This document shows positions 9,301 to 17,235 of a stretch of DNA of 26,236 nt, piece by piece (position 1 is the stretch's first letter; each line of letters starts with the position of its first letter). A model generated the notes under the pieces. That model was not told where the DNA came from and searched no databases. It saw only the letters and a program-made list of their open reading frames with translations. Location: the IMG/VR virus record IMGVR_UViG_3300030331_000836, positions 1 to 26,236 of that record; one strand, given 5' to 3'. Source of the DNA: a virus. A program made the translations under genes and the position numbers.

Positions 9301-10960
9301 CTTCTTGCAACGTGAAGTTGTTTGAGGCGGCTTTTCCGTCTAGAAGTCGTTGACGGTTGATCTTCTGTGAAGCCGTCATTCTTGCTTCTTGACGCACCCC
9401 CGCACGAACATCTCGGATAACGTCTTCTAGCTTTTCGCCCTCGTAGAATCCTCTGTCAAATGTGGTTTCTGCGGCACTGTCTATAGCAGCGGATGTGAAG
9501 GTTTGTGCATCAGGATCATTTGCAGCAAAGTTATAGCGTTGAAGGGTTTTCTTCTGGTCATCAGAATACATTTCTGGCGAAGACTGAATGACTGCGTCAC
9601 CACCGTTGTAAACTGAGTCAACCTCCACTTGCTTATTGAGAGCAGACGCTAACGCCGCTGCGCGACCTTGGGTTTCTGATGGCTCTGCGTATGTGTAACC
9701 CTCAGAATCGACTACTTGATAACGCTTGACTCCGTCTTGCCCGACAGGCTCGTCTCGAACACTGAAAGAAGAGTTAGCTGATGGGAAATAAATGCCCATT
9801 AACTGCTTGATGCCTGAAGCAGTTTCATCAACAGGCGCTTGTTCGCCTATAGGCAACTGGCCTATACGCTCTCTTACAACACGAAACCTTTCTTCTTCAG
9901 CGGTGGGCGCATTTTCGCGCTCTTGTCTCAACGTCTCTTGGAATGCTTGATCTAGCTCAAGGTCTGCTGACAGAGCCTCTGATCTTGACTGTATGTTCTT
10001 TTCGTTTTGCTCTAGCTTGGCTTTTTCTTTTTCTAACTGGGCATCAAAAGACGCTTTGTTTCTGCGTCCTGCTATAGCATTTACTACCAAGTCTGCGCCA
10101 GCACCCACTGCACCGCCGATGGTTAAATCGTCGTACAAGTTGCCACCCAGCAACTCCAACTGCTCGTTGTAAACACCCTTCTCAATAGCGTTCTGGGCGA
10201 TAGTTGCGCTAACTTCTTGGATAGCCTCTAACGATCCGCTTCTCAAGGCAGACTTGAGTAGTTCCGTAGCACCAACAGGGAGCTTTTCCAGTGCGTCTGG
10301 GTTCAGGCGCTTGAGCAGTGTTGCTGGCAGTGCCAACTCGGACAAACCGACGAAGCCACCACTAACAATCGAGAGATCTTCTTGGTTTTCACTGACATCT
10401 ATACCGGCATCTCTTGCGGCCTGTATACGTTGAGCCTGATCACCAGCGCCAGCACCAGCGGCTAAGGTGCCACCAGCCACGGCTTCTGCCGCCCCCATAC
10501 CACCTAACGCGGCAACAGGTTTGCCTGCCAAACCAGCAAGTCTCAACGCTCCGGCAGGCGTAAAGAATGAAGCTAAAGAACCTACACCTTCTCCGAACTT
10601 TGTTAGCCAGGTATCTTGGTAGGCTTGATCAGCACCCATGTACTCATCGATTGCCTTTCTACCCTCGCGTGATGCAGCGACGAGAGCATTGTCATCACCA
10701 CTATCAATGACATCTTCCAGACCAACAACGTTTGTAGCTGCGTCAGCAAGCTCTGCTAAACCCTCGCCAGCAGACAAGAAGGTGTTTGCAAATCCTCGAG
10801 GTATGGCTTTGAGCGTTTCTCCTGCCTGACCGAGTGCAGTGCGCTCATCAGCAAACTGATCAATGCCGAGAACCTCATTAACCGCCCTCTGAATTACGTC
10901 ATCGTCAGTTCCATCAGGAAACTGTAATGTGCGCCCATCAGGAAGCTTTGCTCTGATCAT
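3305..10960 (-). CDS. Giant polyvalent internal virion protein with HExxH metallopeptidase motif and LPD38-like C-terminal half
   Basis: A 2551-aa protein, TAATG-coupled to the gene before it. Visible layout: an N-terminal motif found on many giant phage proteins (LPDGRTLQFPDGT, ending about 32); a Gly/Ala-rich helical hydrophobic region (about 50-300); coiled coil (about 300-370); a zincin-like domain with HESVH at 930-934 and a candidate third ligand in EEAVAE (983-988); a helical region (about 1100-1500) with conserved GFYQN...DPLTMDIWWMRMWNR near 1340-1365; and a C-terminal half (about 1664-2551) resembling large polyvalent protein associated domain 38, including PGFILANMMRDTLSAYVTS. FSR motifs at 1096, 1596 and 1664 lie in linkers. 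One hydrophobic segment is near 2224-2240, with a charged coiled coil at the end. By size and position it parallels T7 gp16-type proteins that are ejected with the DNA. The protease may process the virion protein or act in the host; both are inference. Confidence 0.8.
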   Translation of the reverse strand: MIRAKLPDGRTLQFPDGTDDDVIQRAVNEVLGIDQFADERTALGQAGETLKAIPRGFANTFLSAGEGLAELADAATNVVGLEDVIDSGDDNALVAASREGRKAIDEYMGADQAYQDTWLTKFGEGVGSLASFFTPAGALRLAGLAGKPVAALGGMGAAEAVAGGTLAAGAGAGDQAQRIQAARDAGIDVSENQEDLSIVSGGFVGLSELALPATLLKRLNPDALEKLPVGATELLKSALRSGSLEAIQEVSATIAQNAIEKGVYNEQLELLGGNLYDDLTIGGAVGAGADLVVNAIAGRRNKASFDAQLEKEKAKLEQNEKNIQSRSEALSADLELDQAFQETLRQERENAPTAEEERFRVVRERIGQLPIGEQAPVDETASGIKQLMGIYFPSANSSFSVRDEPVGQDGVKRYQVVDSEGYTYAEPSETQGRAAALASALNKQVEVDSVYNGGDAVIQSSPEMYSDDQKKTLQRYNFAANDPDAQTFTSAAIDSAAETTFDRGFYEGEKLEDVIRDVRAGVRQEARMTASQKINRQRLLDGKAASNNFTLQEAKGVLGDKLINLTDTRVNGLPETESYRVEDRRKRNATVPNYVVVSSAGEVVRGRKLNPQEKQAYLETGRPKKNMPRIVPFGRNAGEAQAFADKANANTGIGRVDESVYRDKFVSRQFLQNVLDAKNITSPIDSPELKYLAERFAGVAPDTNLSQMTEGEFKLFAQKLRSLPRFDSPTKLPVFKLKPYTGYQFKKAVETLQRDPNASAVTVAEESGITDLDSANQVISDVQAQGVIEQAAPVALLPSPTPVDEAALDRFRAAMEREMKGLGLSDVPVNVDYALRSSSRDADGNVVYGIRPRQPGEEVAREDVVGGELGSRTFVRLEEADPEGKAAGLDSQGYFSPDLNRIFLSVDAVKTDPSMTEEQVEAALISTLNHESVHAMRMMDLFKVKEWNLLSKKAKELKKSGNQTYLDWARATYKELNPVQQNEEAVAELVRDQRANPKIVAGKPRALLNRIRQFMVKLKSALDGSGFTSFDSIIQDISTGRIGARSRDVRTEQLTERKAGKASYAPTGTVRTSTSTTTGAEEEGRLGQPRMADFVFSRTAPLSPMGQAAQIGMTNTNLLPTQEELKQMKDNTYKPQQKRTLVEAAQFLQDRWQNATGRTEPFDYTPENIDILSDMLATEALVALENDANAIGWYDSKIKAAKAVMQLVEPQIMQSPDTEAVFDFGLAVTSNGQAVVDNFEMATDIFRYHMKNGRFPETTKEFNKGGERNAAMLEAFKFHNEFSKSGQNQAIRDFLDEDFTVRELSAFADDFNAEVGFDAIKVPSAEGADVVVKGSYILGPKIGQGFYQNIRGNYDPLTMDIWWMRMWNRAIGRPFTDGLGDEARVERRNELKTLVKKTGGLPRKLINEVLKGNDQTRTEVYQDPQLFDEFIRDVERRYQRFYKEYKAEKGVNHVKPEIFKKTGTYVKNMAPQLQATPKGVVERAYMREVVDAAKERLRQRNYNISTADFQALMWYPEKQLFRALGVQPGRGSDNDYLDAAEILAEKEGVPRGRVEKALRDADRKRADDDQPSARRQDGVIRPETTTVDRQEEGPAFSRAAPRLESKRIPEGKVKEVVEQNISTAENAPTGFVPKFNPSADPYAQAVAADPERGAVLPPEERAMFSRANAPERPEYVQSAMDNMLIANPEDETPGDTYLNALDQGPIDQLLTRAKQGAIFQYAQIEAYENKFDRDVLASSSAIPALMAADRSNAIAAQAIANGVPVYENGLTKVVDFEHTFTENSDRAGETVKFDGLIDVMGMLFTKEHGSLEEDAQAYAIAKRAQGLRARGIDSPGTPEQHRLVIENAEQYLDENGNSIIKDWYDAWQSYNRNTIKFLRDTGVLTEEMAEIWAAKSDYVPFYRQAMGEDLTSIPNMFNNLTSVSTFKPITGSEKQLNVPLLDAVVMNLNAAIDMGMKNVAQQRVVRNMVRYGMSSEIPQGEAVDGRPTVSFRVNGKDRKFTIEDPLVYQSLQPLAGGNGFDILETVLGAPANLLREMVTREPGFILANMMRDTLSAYVTSGANFVPVASTLKGFTEDMTDLERTGVVGGYDYSKDPKDIGKYLNNLLKERGFVQDTTLGVAKPFIGLWNFMGDVTTRSDFATRKAVYEDVLARTGDEAEAVFQAKEVMNFGRRGSHPVMRLLTTAIPFLNARLQGLDLLLNAARGKRNANKNLDRGQAARSFIMRGSTIAAVTAMYYMMVSDDEQYKEQTEEIKDNFWIVPGPDGVAFRYPIPFEVGLLFKTIPERILRYATDDATARETAASLGRGIVSTLEINPFGVQAVAPAIEVLANYSAYRGRPITPVFIDQGDAQEFQETIGTSELAKLIGQTLGVSPIKTDYLIRGYTGTIGSYLLDTSDLVLRSKGLQGDNQAVMPAMRIREYPVIKRFFTNEFGGAEKERFYEMSNYINRFYNSYNDLANAGRLEELERFTAGRENLLSMKRDVDRVRRDLSALRKEREAVMRQDRTPEEKQRLIREINLRERYVLEVVPELYKLADLPTIDVGSRLRAIAN

Positions 10961-13242
10961 TAGATTCTTTTGCCTTGATCATCAAACTCTATTACTTGAT
11001 CTTCGCCATTACCTTCATTTGTGGAACCAGAAAGTTCACCGACAGGCACATTCAGAATGTTTGCTGCCTCTCTCAAAAGCTGCTGCCTCATGGCATCTTG
11101 TGCTTGCCTATCCTGCCCAGCCATAGTTTGCCGAGTAATAATTCCCTCAACATAGTTTAGAATAGCTCTTCTACTGGTCGCTTTTTGCTGCTTACTAAGT
11201 TGATCATAGTAGTCTCGCTTGATGCCGATGTTTGCAAGTGTGGTGTCAATGCCATTTTCAAAATTTAGAACAGCTTGCTCTGCGGCGTCTTGCTTCGCTC
11301 CATAACTTTCTAGAGCACTAATCCTAGTCTTTTGCGCTTCAAGTTTATTAGCTTGCTTTTGAACCTCGCTTTGGAACGCTGCATCGATCTCTGATTTCCT
11401 GAGTCCCATCTGCATTGCTTGCTGTCTTGCTTCTAGCGCCCGTTTCTGTGCGTTGCTTGCGGCAGCAGCCTTACCCGCGTCAGACAGCCCAGCGCCCAAG
11501 TCACCTCTTGCAATACCTGCACCCAAAGCTATCAAGGCTTGAGATCCTTTCTCACGCTTTATGTCAGCGAGTTGAGACTCCATTTGTTTTTCAAAATCAG
11601 AAATCAAACCTTGATACGAAAGGGTTGGTCTTTCTTGGTTTTCGATCATTTCAGCCAAGCTCATTCTGCCGGAGAGTTCTCCTGCTCTTCTAATCGACCC
11701 AGCCTGTGCAAGCTCTCTAAATTCAGAGCCTTCTCCAACGCGACCAGCCAATCTACCTTCAGCAGACCCAGTGCCTTGTACCGCTTTTCCTCCACCAGTA
11801 CCCGTTCTGTTGGTGTCCTTTTCGTCTACCGTGGTAGATCTGTCTGAAAGGCTTGAGGATGTATCTCCAGTAAGGGCGGCTTCAACAACCTCTGAATCGG
11901 TCGCGGAGCCTGTTAACAACCCTCTTCCGCCATCAGTTTGCACTGCACTAGACTGATTTTCAGCTATCTCAAGCAATTCCATCATGTTGACGCGAGGAGA
12001 TTGACTTAGCGGTGAATCATAAATTCCCTCTAAAGGAGTTCCTTCTAATGAAGCGAGCATTCTTTCTCGGTTGCGCGCTAAATCATCAGCAGCCGCTCCC
12101 TCATTGATTTGAGAGAGAATTGGGTTTTCACGTCCTCTTGCAATAATTTGCGACTTTGTGCCTTTCAGGCCATAAGTAGGATCATCCTTAGCTCTTTCGA
12201 TTATTTCCATCGACCTCAACATAGCAGCTCTTTCTGGACTATCTGACACATTTCTGCCTGATGGATCTCTTAAAAAACTAAATAGATTAGTAGAGGGGTC
12301 TGCTTTAAGCTCTTGAATTAATGCAGTATTTTCTGGCAATGGCGCATTGAATGTTCCTACAGCAGGGCTTGGTTCTCTCATAGACGCCTGCGTACCCGGA
12401 GGGTTAGTTTGACGCTCTGATAATTCAACAAGCTCTTGCGCTGTTTGTATACCAGGGTATCTTGCGCCTCGCATGGCTGGAGGCGTTGAGTCCACTACAC
12501 TCCTAAAGCCACCAATGTTCTGATCGTACATTTCCTGAGTAAATGGCGTGGGTGCAGGCATTTGCGGCTCACCGAAAACTTGTTGTAAAGCATCAAACGC
12601 TCTGTTTCCGGGTTGAACGATGTCGGTCAAAGGGATGTTCTCAATAACAGTGCCAACGCCCTGTTTATTAGGCGGTAAAACCTCCGACATGGGAGTGGTC
12701 GCAACGCTTCTCAAAGATGTCTCGCCAGCCGTGTTGTAATACATATTGTTAAGTTGAGCTAAGATGTCTTCCATAGTGACGCCTTGATCCTTCAGTGCCT
12801 GAAGGTATCGCATCCTTTCGTCAACGTAAGCCAAACGCTCTGGATTGTTTTCATATTCTTCTGACGTTATTGGGGTGGGTTCTCCTTTTCTGCCCTCAAA
12901 ACTCAAGAATGGCACATCTTGACCAACAGCCATTCGGACTGCGCCACCTTCAAACATACCCATAACAGGCTGTCCCGTAGACATAGGCGGCTGCATACCC
13001 ATCATTGCTGCCTGCATCTGTGGCTCTGGTGGTGCCATTGCAGCTATACCCTCTTGCACTACTTGATCCTTCACTGTGCCTTGAGGCTGTCTTTCCTGAA
13101 ACCGTTTACGCATGTCAGATCGGCGCTGTATCTCAGATACAACAAGGAACTGAGGCACCTGACCTGATGGCATCTGCGCCTCTCGCTGTAAGGCTTGATC
13201 AGGCAAGCCTTTGATCATGTCTTCGATTTCTAAGATGTTCAT
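10960..13242 (-). CDS. Internal virion / ejection protein candidate (760 aa)
   Basis: A 760-aa protein joined by TAATG overlaps at both ends. The N-terminus (DMIKGLPDQALQREAQ, then QVPQFLVVSEIQRRSDMRKR) is a conserved block in marine podovirus-like structural proteins, followed by a Met/Pro/Gln-rich stretch and FEGGAVRMA. The middle (about 110-540) is polar and low in hydrophobics. Residues about 550-700 include a Gly/Ala segment (ALGAGIARGDLGAGLSDAGK) between long Lys/Glu/Gln helices typical of coiled coil. It has no enzyme motif. Its position between a 514-aa coiled-coil protein and the 2551-aa giant matches the gp14-gp15-gp16 order of T7-like internal core genes, so a channel or ejection role is likely but not shown. 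Confidence 0.65.
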   Translation of the reverse strand: MNILEIEDMIKGLPDQALQREAQMPSGQVPQFLVVSEIQRRSDMRKRFQERQPQGTVKDQVVQEGIAAMAPPEPQMQAAMMGMQPPMSTGQPVMGMFEGGAVRMAVGQDVPFLSFEGRKGEPTPITSEEYENNPERLAYVDERMRYLQALKDQGVTMEDILAQLNNMYYNTAGETSLRSVATTPMSEVLPPNKQGVGTVIENIPLTDIVQPGNRAFDALQQVFGEPQMPAPTPFTQEMYDQNIGGFRSVVDSTPPAMRGARYPGIQTAQELVELSERQTNPPGTQASMREPSPAVGTFNAPLPENTALIQELKADPSTNLFSFLRDPSGRNVSDSPERAAMLRSMEIIERAKDDPTYGLKGTKSQIIARGRENPILSQINEGAAADDLARNRERMLASLEGTPLEGIYDSPLSQSPRVNMMELLEIAENQSSAVQTDGGRGLLTGSATDSEVVEAALTGDTSSSLSDRSTTVDEKDTNRTGTGGGKAVQGTGSAEGRLAGRVGEGSEFRELAQAGSIRRAGELSGRMSLAEMIENQERPTLSYQGLISDFEKQMESQLADIKREKGSQALIALGAGIARGDLGAGLSDAGKAAAASNAQKRALEARQQAMQMGLRKSEIDAAFQSEVQKQANKLEAQKTRISALESYGAKQDAAEQAVLNFENGIDTTLANIGIKRDYYDQLSKQQKATSRRAILNYVEGIITRQTMAGQDRQAQDAMRQQLLREAANILNVPVGELSGSTNEGNGEDQVIEFDDQGKRI

Positions 13243-14786
13243 TAGCCGCCTCGCAATGCGTTATAGAGACCTACGCCGCCGATGCCTGCACCCAGTAGCT
13301 GTTGGGTTTCACTAGGCCCACCGAACGTAGAGGTGGTGGTTCCGGGCGTAACAGGTAATCCTTGAAGAATCTGGCTGAAGAAAGCGAGTTGCTCTCTTGG
13401 GAACGCTTGCTGACGCAGGAAGTCTTGATATCCAAGATCAAGTCCACGTTGCTGTAGCTCCCGCTGTATCTGTCCCGCTGCCTGTAAGTTACGCAGACGA
13501 TCAAACGCCATGCGCTGCTCGTCGGTGCCAAGCTGTCCAAGCAATCTGGCTGCATCAAGCTGCTGCCCTCTGGTAGCACGATCTGCCTCCAGACCGGCAA
13601 GACCAAGCCTTGCTCTTGTTTCTTGCAACTGAGCGTTTTCTGCTCTGGCTCGCATACGAGCTTCGTTCTCTGCTTGATTGATGCGCTCCTGCATCTCTTG
13701 CTCGTTGAGTCCAAGCCGCGCAGCTTCTTGTCTTGCAGCTTCTTGAGCTTGAAATACAGCACGGTCTTCTTGCTGTTGAGCCAGTCGAAGCTCCTCGTTC
13801 TGAGCAAAAGACGCTTGCTCAAATTGCTCTTGCGCTTGTCTCGCAGCATCCTCTTGCTGTTGTGCAGTCATACCCATCTCTGCTGCGCGTTGACGCGCCT
13901 GCTCGCCAGTCTGGAACGCTTGTTGTCTGAATTGTTCAGCTTGTTGCTTGGCTCTTTCTAGCTGCTCTGATGCGGTTAGACCAAACTGAGCTTCTTGCAG
14001 TCTAGCGGCCCGATCAGCCTCAAACGCTTGCTGTGCTTGCTCAAATGCAGCCTGACCACCGCGAGTTTGTATATCAGCCAACTGTTGGCCTAGGTTACGC
14101 TCACGCTCTGCTTGCATGATCGCCTCTCGATACCCGCCCAATCCGCCAGCTTGTGCGGCTGTTTGTGATATATCAGCGGCCTGTATGTCAGACTGACGTT
14201 GCGCCTCACGCTTTTCAATGTCCGTTACCAACTGCTGATACGGATTCATGTAGGACTCTAGCGTTGCAGGATCAGCGATAGTGCCTGCCTGAAACCCCGG
14301 CCCTAAATCTACTTGACCCATGTATTGCGACTCAATATCTCTAGCTTGATACAACGGATCAAACTCACCAGCCTGATAACCAGCGCCGCGTTGACCTGCT
14401 TGAAAGCCTTGACCTAGAGATCCAGCGTCATAATCTGCATCTATGTCTCCAGCGCGATAACCAGAAAACTGCATGGGAGGTCTGAATCCGCTAGCAACGT
14501 CCATCCCAGAACCAACGCCTTGGAATCCCACACCTGTGGCTATATCTGAAGCAGACCTGATCTGTTGTGGTGTGCCAGCTTGCGCTATCTCAGCCATGCC
14601 CTGCATACCCGCCTCCTCGAAAGGCGAGAACTCTGCTAGGCGCTGACCCGGAAAAGTTTCGTAAGGTCGAGTTGACTCATAGACCGTCCTACCAAGAAGC
14701 TCTTGAAAAAATGGTTTAGCATATTCTGGTAGATTTGTTTGTGTTACGACGCTCTCTTGTACGCCGCCGCCGCCACCTTTACTCAT
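13242..14786 (-). CDS. Gln/Ala-rich coiled-coil virion protein with nonapeptide repeat
   Basis: A 514-aa protein starting MSKGGGGGVQESVV. A conserved N-terminal block (LPEYAKPFFQELLGRTVYE; PYETFPGQRLAEFSPFEEAGM) is common in marine phage structural modules. Residues 101-168 hold a nine-residue repeat of aromatic-x-A-G, with aromatics at 101, 110, 119, 128, 137, 146 and 155, plus 165. Residues about 190-430 are extremely rich in Gln, Ala, Glu and Arg and read as long coiled-coil helices. The C-terminus is Gly-rich and hydrophobic (LLGAGIGGVGLYNALRGG). The order relative to its neighbours suggests the smallest of three internal virion / ejection proteins. TAATG overlaps flank it on both sides. 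Confidence 0.7.
   Translation of the reverse strand: MSKGGGGGVQESVVTQTNLPEYAKPFFQELLGRTVYESTRPYETFPGQRLAEFSPFEEAGMQGMAEIAQAGTPQQIRSASDIATGVGFQGVGSGMDVASGFRPPMQFSGYRAGDIDADYDAGSLGQGFQAGQRGAGYQAGEFDPLYQARDIESQYMGQVDLGPGFQAGTIADPATLESYMNPYQQLVTDIEKREAQRQSDIQAADISQTAAQAGGLGGYREAIMQAERERNLGQQLADIQTRGGQAAFEQAQQAFEADRAARLQEAQFGLTASEQLERAKQQAEQFRQQAFQTGEQARQRAAEMGMTAQQQEDAARQAQEQFEQASFAQNEELRLAQQQEDRAVFQAQEAARQEAARLGLNEQEMQERINQAENEARMRARAENAQLQETRARLGLAGLEADRATRGQQLDAARLLGQLGTDEQRMAFDRLRNLQAAGQIQRELQQRGLDLGYQDFLRQQAFPREQLAFFSQILQGLPVTPGTTTSTFGGPSETQQLLGAGIGGVGLYNALRGG
14283..14486 (-). repeat. Nonapeptide (27-bp) aromatic-x-A-G repeat in the 514-aa virion protein
   Basis: Aromatic residues occur at 101, 110, 119, 128, 137, 146 and 155 with exact nine-residue spacing, then 165 with one extra residue. 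Most are followed by x-Ala-Gly (YRAG, YDAG, FQAG, YQAG, YQAR, FQAG). The regularity suggests a small solenoid or a repeated binding surface. Confidence 0.75.
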
Positions 14787-15292
14787 TACAAGCTCCTCTC
14801 GTATACGACATACGATCTGCTGAAGTCATCTTGCTCTAGCCACCTCCAGAAACCCATACGGGCAGTAGCCTCTATGCCATCACAGTTGTTATCTCTGCCG
14901 AAGTCTTTAAATCTCTCCAACATATCCCACACCCAATCGTTGAATCGATCACCGCCCAGAAACTGAACAGCGATCATCCGCTTTTCTGGATACTGTAGTA
15001 TCTCAGTTGTACCCACACCATCAATGTTGTTCTCAGCATCGAAGGCTAACCAAAGTTGCTGATTTTCATTTAGTATCGAGGCATACAAATGCTCCATACT
15101 CCAGCGACCATTTGATCTCTTGATCGCTTTTGCCAACTGCTCTCTGACATCGGGCCACAAACTGTTTAGATAGTTGGGGGGCACCATCGTTATCGTGTGT
15201 GTGATCTCCCTCGGCGCGTCTTTGCGACACACCTTTGGCTCTCTGGAGATATCTTTGATCTTGCTTTCATCAAACTCTAAGAGACTGTTCAT
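14786..15292 (-). CDS. GNAT-like acyltransferase-fold phage protein
   Basis: A 168-aa protein whose ATG overlaps the upstream stop by four bases (ATGA). The central part (LWLAFDAENNIDGVGTTEIL, then RMIAVQFLGGDRFNDWVWDM) and the final helix-strand pair (FGRDNNCDGIEATARMGFWR, then SRSYVVYERSL) follow the strand-helix order of GNAT acetyltransferases. Relatives in phage structural operons are often annotated that way. The usual Q/R-x-x-G-x-G/A acetyl-CoA loop is not clearly present; FLGGDRF is the closest. It may therefore be a structural derivative rather than an active enzyme. Placement between virion genes argues for a role in, or modification of, the particle. Confidence 0.6.
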   Translation of the reverse strand: MNSLLEFDESKIKDISREPKVCRKDAPREITHTITMVPPNYLNSLWPDVREQLAKAIKRSNGRWSMEHLYASILNENQQLWLAFDAENNIDGVGTTEILQYPEKRMIAVQFLGGDRFNDWVWDMLERFKDFGRDNNCDGIEATARMGFWRWLEQDDFSRSYVVYERSL

Positions 15293-17235
15293 GCAGGCAA
15301 TGCTCCTCCTGCCATAGCACCCAGAGGTGCAGGCTGTTTGGTCGTGCCTGTGCGCTCTTGCCGCACTCGATCCATCATGCCCTCAAGCTCTTGCACCCCA
15401 GCGTTGGTGTCACCATCTCCGATGCCAGATACAACGTCAGCAGGAACGATAAACTCACCTGGAGAAACCGCTACAGGTTGTGAATCACCGATCATGCCGG
15501 GGATTTCATCATCCATACCGCCGCCTTGGCCTCTAATCACGCCTTCTTTTTGTGAATCTGGCACTATCGACTCTAGCACTTGTGATCGCAGCATTTGGAA
15601 TGCCTCAGAACCGAACTCGTCTATAAATCGATTGATGACCGCTTCAGACTCTTCTTCAGGCAATCTGCCTAGCAACGCCATAGACACCTGCTCTATTAGG
15701 CGCATCGCATCTTGCTGAGTCATCTCAGTCTCGCCACCCCCCTGCATACCGTATTCAGTGTCGTAGGTAGCATCCATCACAGCATCGAAGTAATCACGAT
15801 TACTGTCTTGCTCTTTTTCATAAGCATCAACTGTTGCTTGAGCAGCTTTGCGCTTACGCGTAGAAACTGACTTTCTGTTTAAGACATCCATAGCCTCTTG
15901 TATTTTGGCAGGAAGAGTCCTTGCTCCACTTACACCGCCTTTACCAACAGCGCCAATACCCTGATACAGGTCTGGATTTATAGGCACTACACTTGTGTTA
16001 ACACCCGTGATCTTTTCTAAAGAAGAAGCTGCTTCATCCCTTGTTGGTGCCCTGAAGTAACTGATCTCAGGCTGAAACCCAGGTCTAGTGCCAACAAGGT
16101 CTTCTGGTTTAATCACCTCTGGCCCTCGAATCCTAGACTGTCTTCCGGCTGGGGCACCAAATCCACCCGCCGCACTACCAGTCATAATCCCGGGGAAGGG
16201 TCTGATCATAACATCAGGGTTTGAAGGGCCTCCGACGTTCATCTGGATAGGCTCTCGGCCCATCATCTGTAACTCCATCATTCTGCGCTGGAAGTCATCT
16301 GGATCAACAGATGTTATGCCACCTTGAGCAGCGTATCTGGTGCCATACTCCCGCGAGTAGTCTATGCCGTAATCCGAACCAACTTGACGGATTGAGGCAT
16401 CGCGGATACCTGCCATCCTTTCAAGCTCTTCTTCTTTCTCAGCAGCCCTTCTACCGAACATGCGATCACGTTCGTCTTGAGCAGCCATCGCAGCACGTTG
16501 GCCTTCGCCTATAGCGATAGGTGCTGCCACTCCGGGAGACAATAGATTCTTGCCTGCCTCCATAGCGAACTTTCCAGGTTGATCTAAAAATGCTTGACCC
16601 AAACCTTTCTCAGCGGCCGCCCTTGCAGACTGCTCTGCGACCTGCGCTGCGGCAATATCTCTTGTTCCTTGGGTAGCAGCATCTTTAGCGGCTTGGATTG
16701 CAGCCTCTCTAGTACCGCCCCCGACTATACTTTGTGCTCCAGTTTTAGCTACGTTACCAACAGTCTCTGCCGCTACTGCTTTTGTGGCAGCGGTCTTAGC
16801 CGCTGCCTCTGTGACCGCTGGGTCTAAGGCTTGAGACGCACTTCCCAAAGCCTTACCAATACCGAAACCTGTAAGCCCAGAGACTAAGCCCTGTTTAATA
16901 TCGCCGGTCAATGCCGTTGTTGCTAAACCTGATCCGATAGCACCTGCCGCCGCTGAGCTTAATCCTGTGCCCAAGATGCCTCCCAGAGTAGAGCCTGTCA
17001 GTAGCGTTGATCCTGCAAGGCTTCCCAGCAGTGGAGCGAGGAAAGGCAAGAAAGCTTCAGGCTGTCCCGTCATCGGGTTGGTTGTAAGCTGCCCTGTGGG
17101 CGACAGAGAGGCGATACCAGCCACTTCTATCGGGTTCATGTGTACCATCATGCTGTCGCCAAAACGGCCTTGCTGGGCCATCTGATCAGCCATAGCTTGC
17201 ATGGGAGGTTGTGGCATTGGGTTTTGATACATCAT
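15289..17235 (-). CDS. Phage structural protein with Gly/Ala-rich hydrophobic region and conserved PGEF-VPADVVS tail
   Basis: A 648-aa protein with a Met/Pro/Gln-rich start. Residues about 62-131 are a long Gly/Ala/Leu-rich hydrophobic stretch (FLPFLAPLLGSLAGSTLL onward) that could insert in a membrane or pack as glycine-zipper helices. An Ala-rich helical section follows (about 135-260). The motif RYAAQGGITSVDPDDFQ occurs midway, and the C-terminus carries VAVSPGEFIVPADVVSGIGD (about 588-607) followed by a charged helix MMDRVRQERTG. The PGEF/VPADVVS motif recurs in tail-proximal proteins of marine phages. It has no catalytic motif. It is likely a virion component, perhaps a membrane-active ejection protein. 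TAATG and ATGA overlaps tie it to both neighbours. Confidence 0.65.
   Translation of the reverse strand: MMYQNPMPQPPMQAMADQMAQQGRFGDSMMVHMNPIEVAGIASLSPTGQLTTNPMTGQPEAFLPFLAPLLGSLAGSTLLTGSTLGGILGTGLSSAAAGAIGSGLATTALTGDIKQGLVSGLTGFGIGKALGSASQALDPAVTEAAAKTAATKAVAAETVGNVAKTGAQSIVGGGTREAAIQAAKDAATQGTRDIAAAQVAEQSARAAAEKGLGQAFLDQPGKFAMEAGKNLLSPGVAAPIAIGEGQRAAMAAQDERDRMFGRRAAEKEEELERMAGIRDASIRQVGSDYGIDYSREYGTRYAAQGGITSVDPDDFQRRMMELQMMGREPIQMNVGGPSNPDVMIRPFPGIMTGSAAGGFGAPAGRQSRIRGPEVIKPEDLVGTRPGFQPEISYFRAPTRDEAASSLEKITGVNTSVVPINPDLYQGIGAVGKGGVSGARTLPAKIQEAMDVLNRKSVSTRKRKAAQATVDAYEKEQDSNRDYFDAVMDATYDTEYGMQGGGETEMTQQDAMRLIEQVSMALLGRLPEEESEAVINRFIDEFGSEAFQMLRSQVLESIVPDSQKEGVIRGQGGGMDDEIPGMIGDSQPVAVSPGEFIVPADVVSGIGDGDTNAGVQELEGMMDRVRQERTGTTKQPAPLGAMAGGALPA

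Noticed and set aside
10440-10560. Gly/Ala-rich region near the start of the giant protein as definite transmembrane segments
   Set aside because: The stretch is rich in Gly and Ala with interspersed charges; it may be buried helices, so no firm membrane topology is claimed.
13271-13849. 192-residue minus-strand open frame inside the 514-aa gene
   Set aside because: It is an alternate frame of the Gln/Ala-rich coiled-coil stretch; repeated CAA/GCT-like codons create long false frames.
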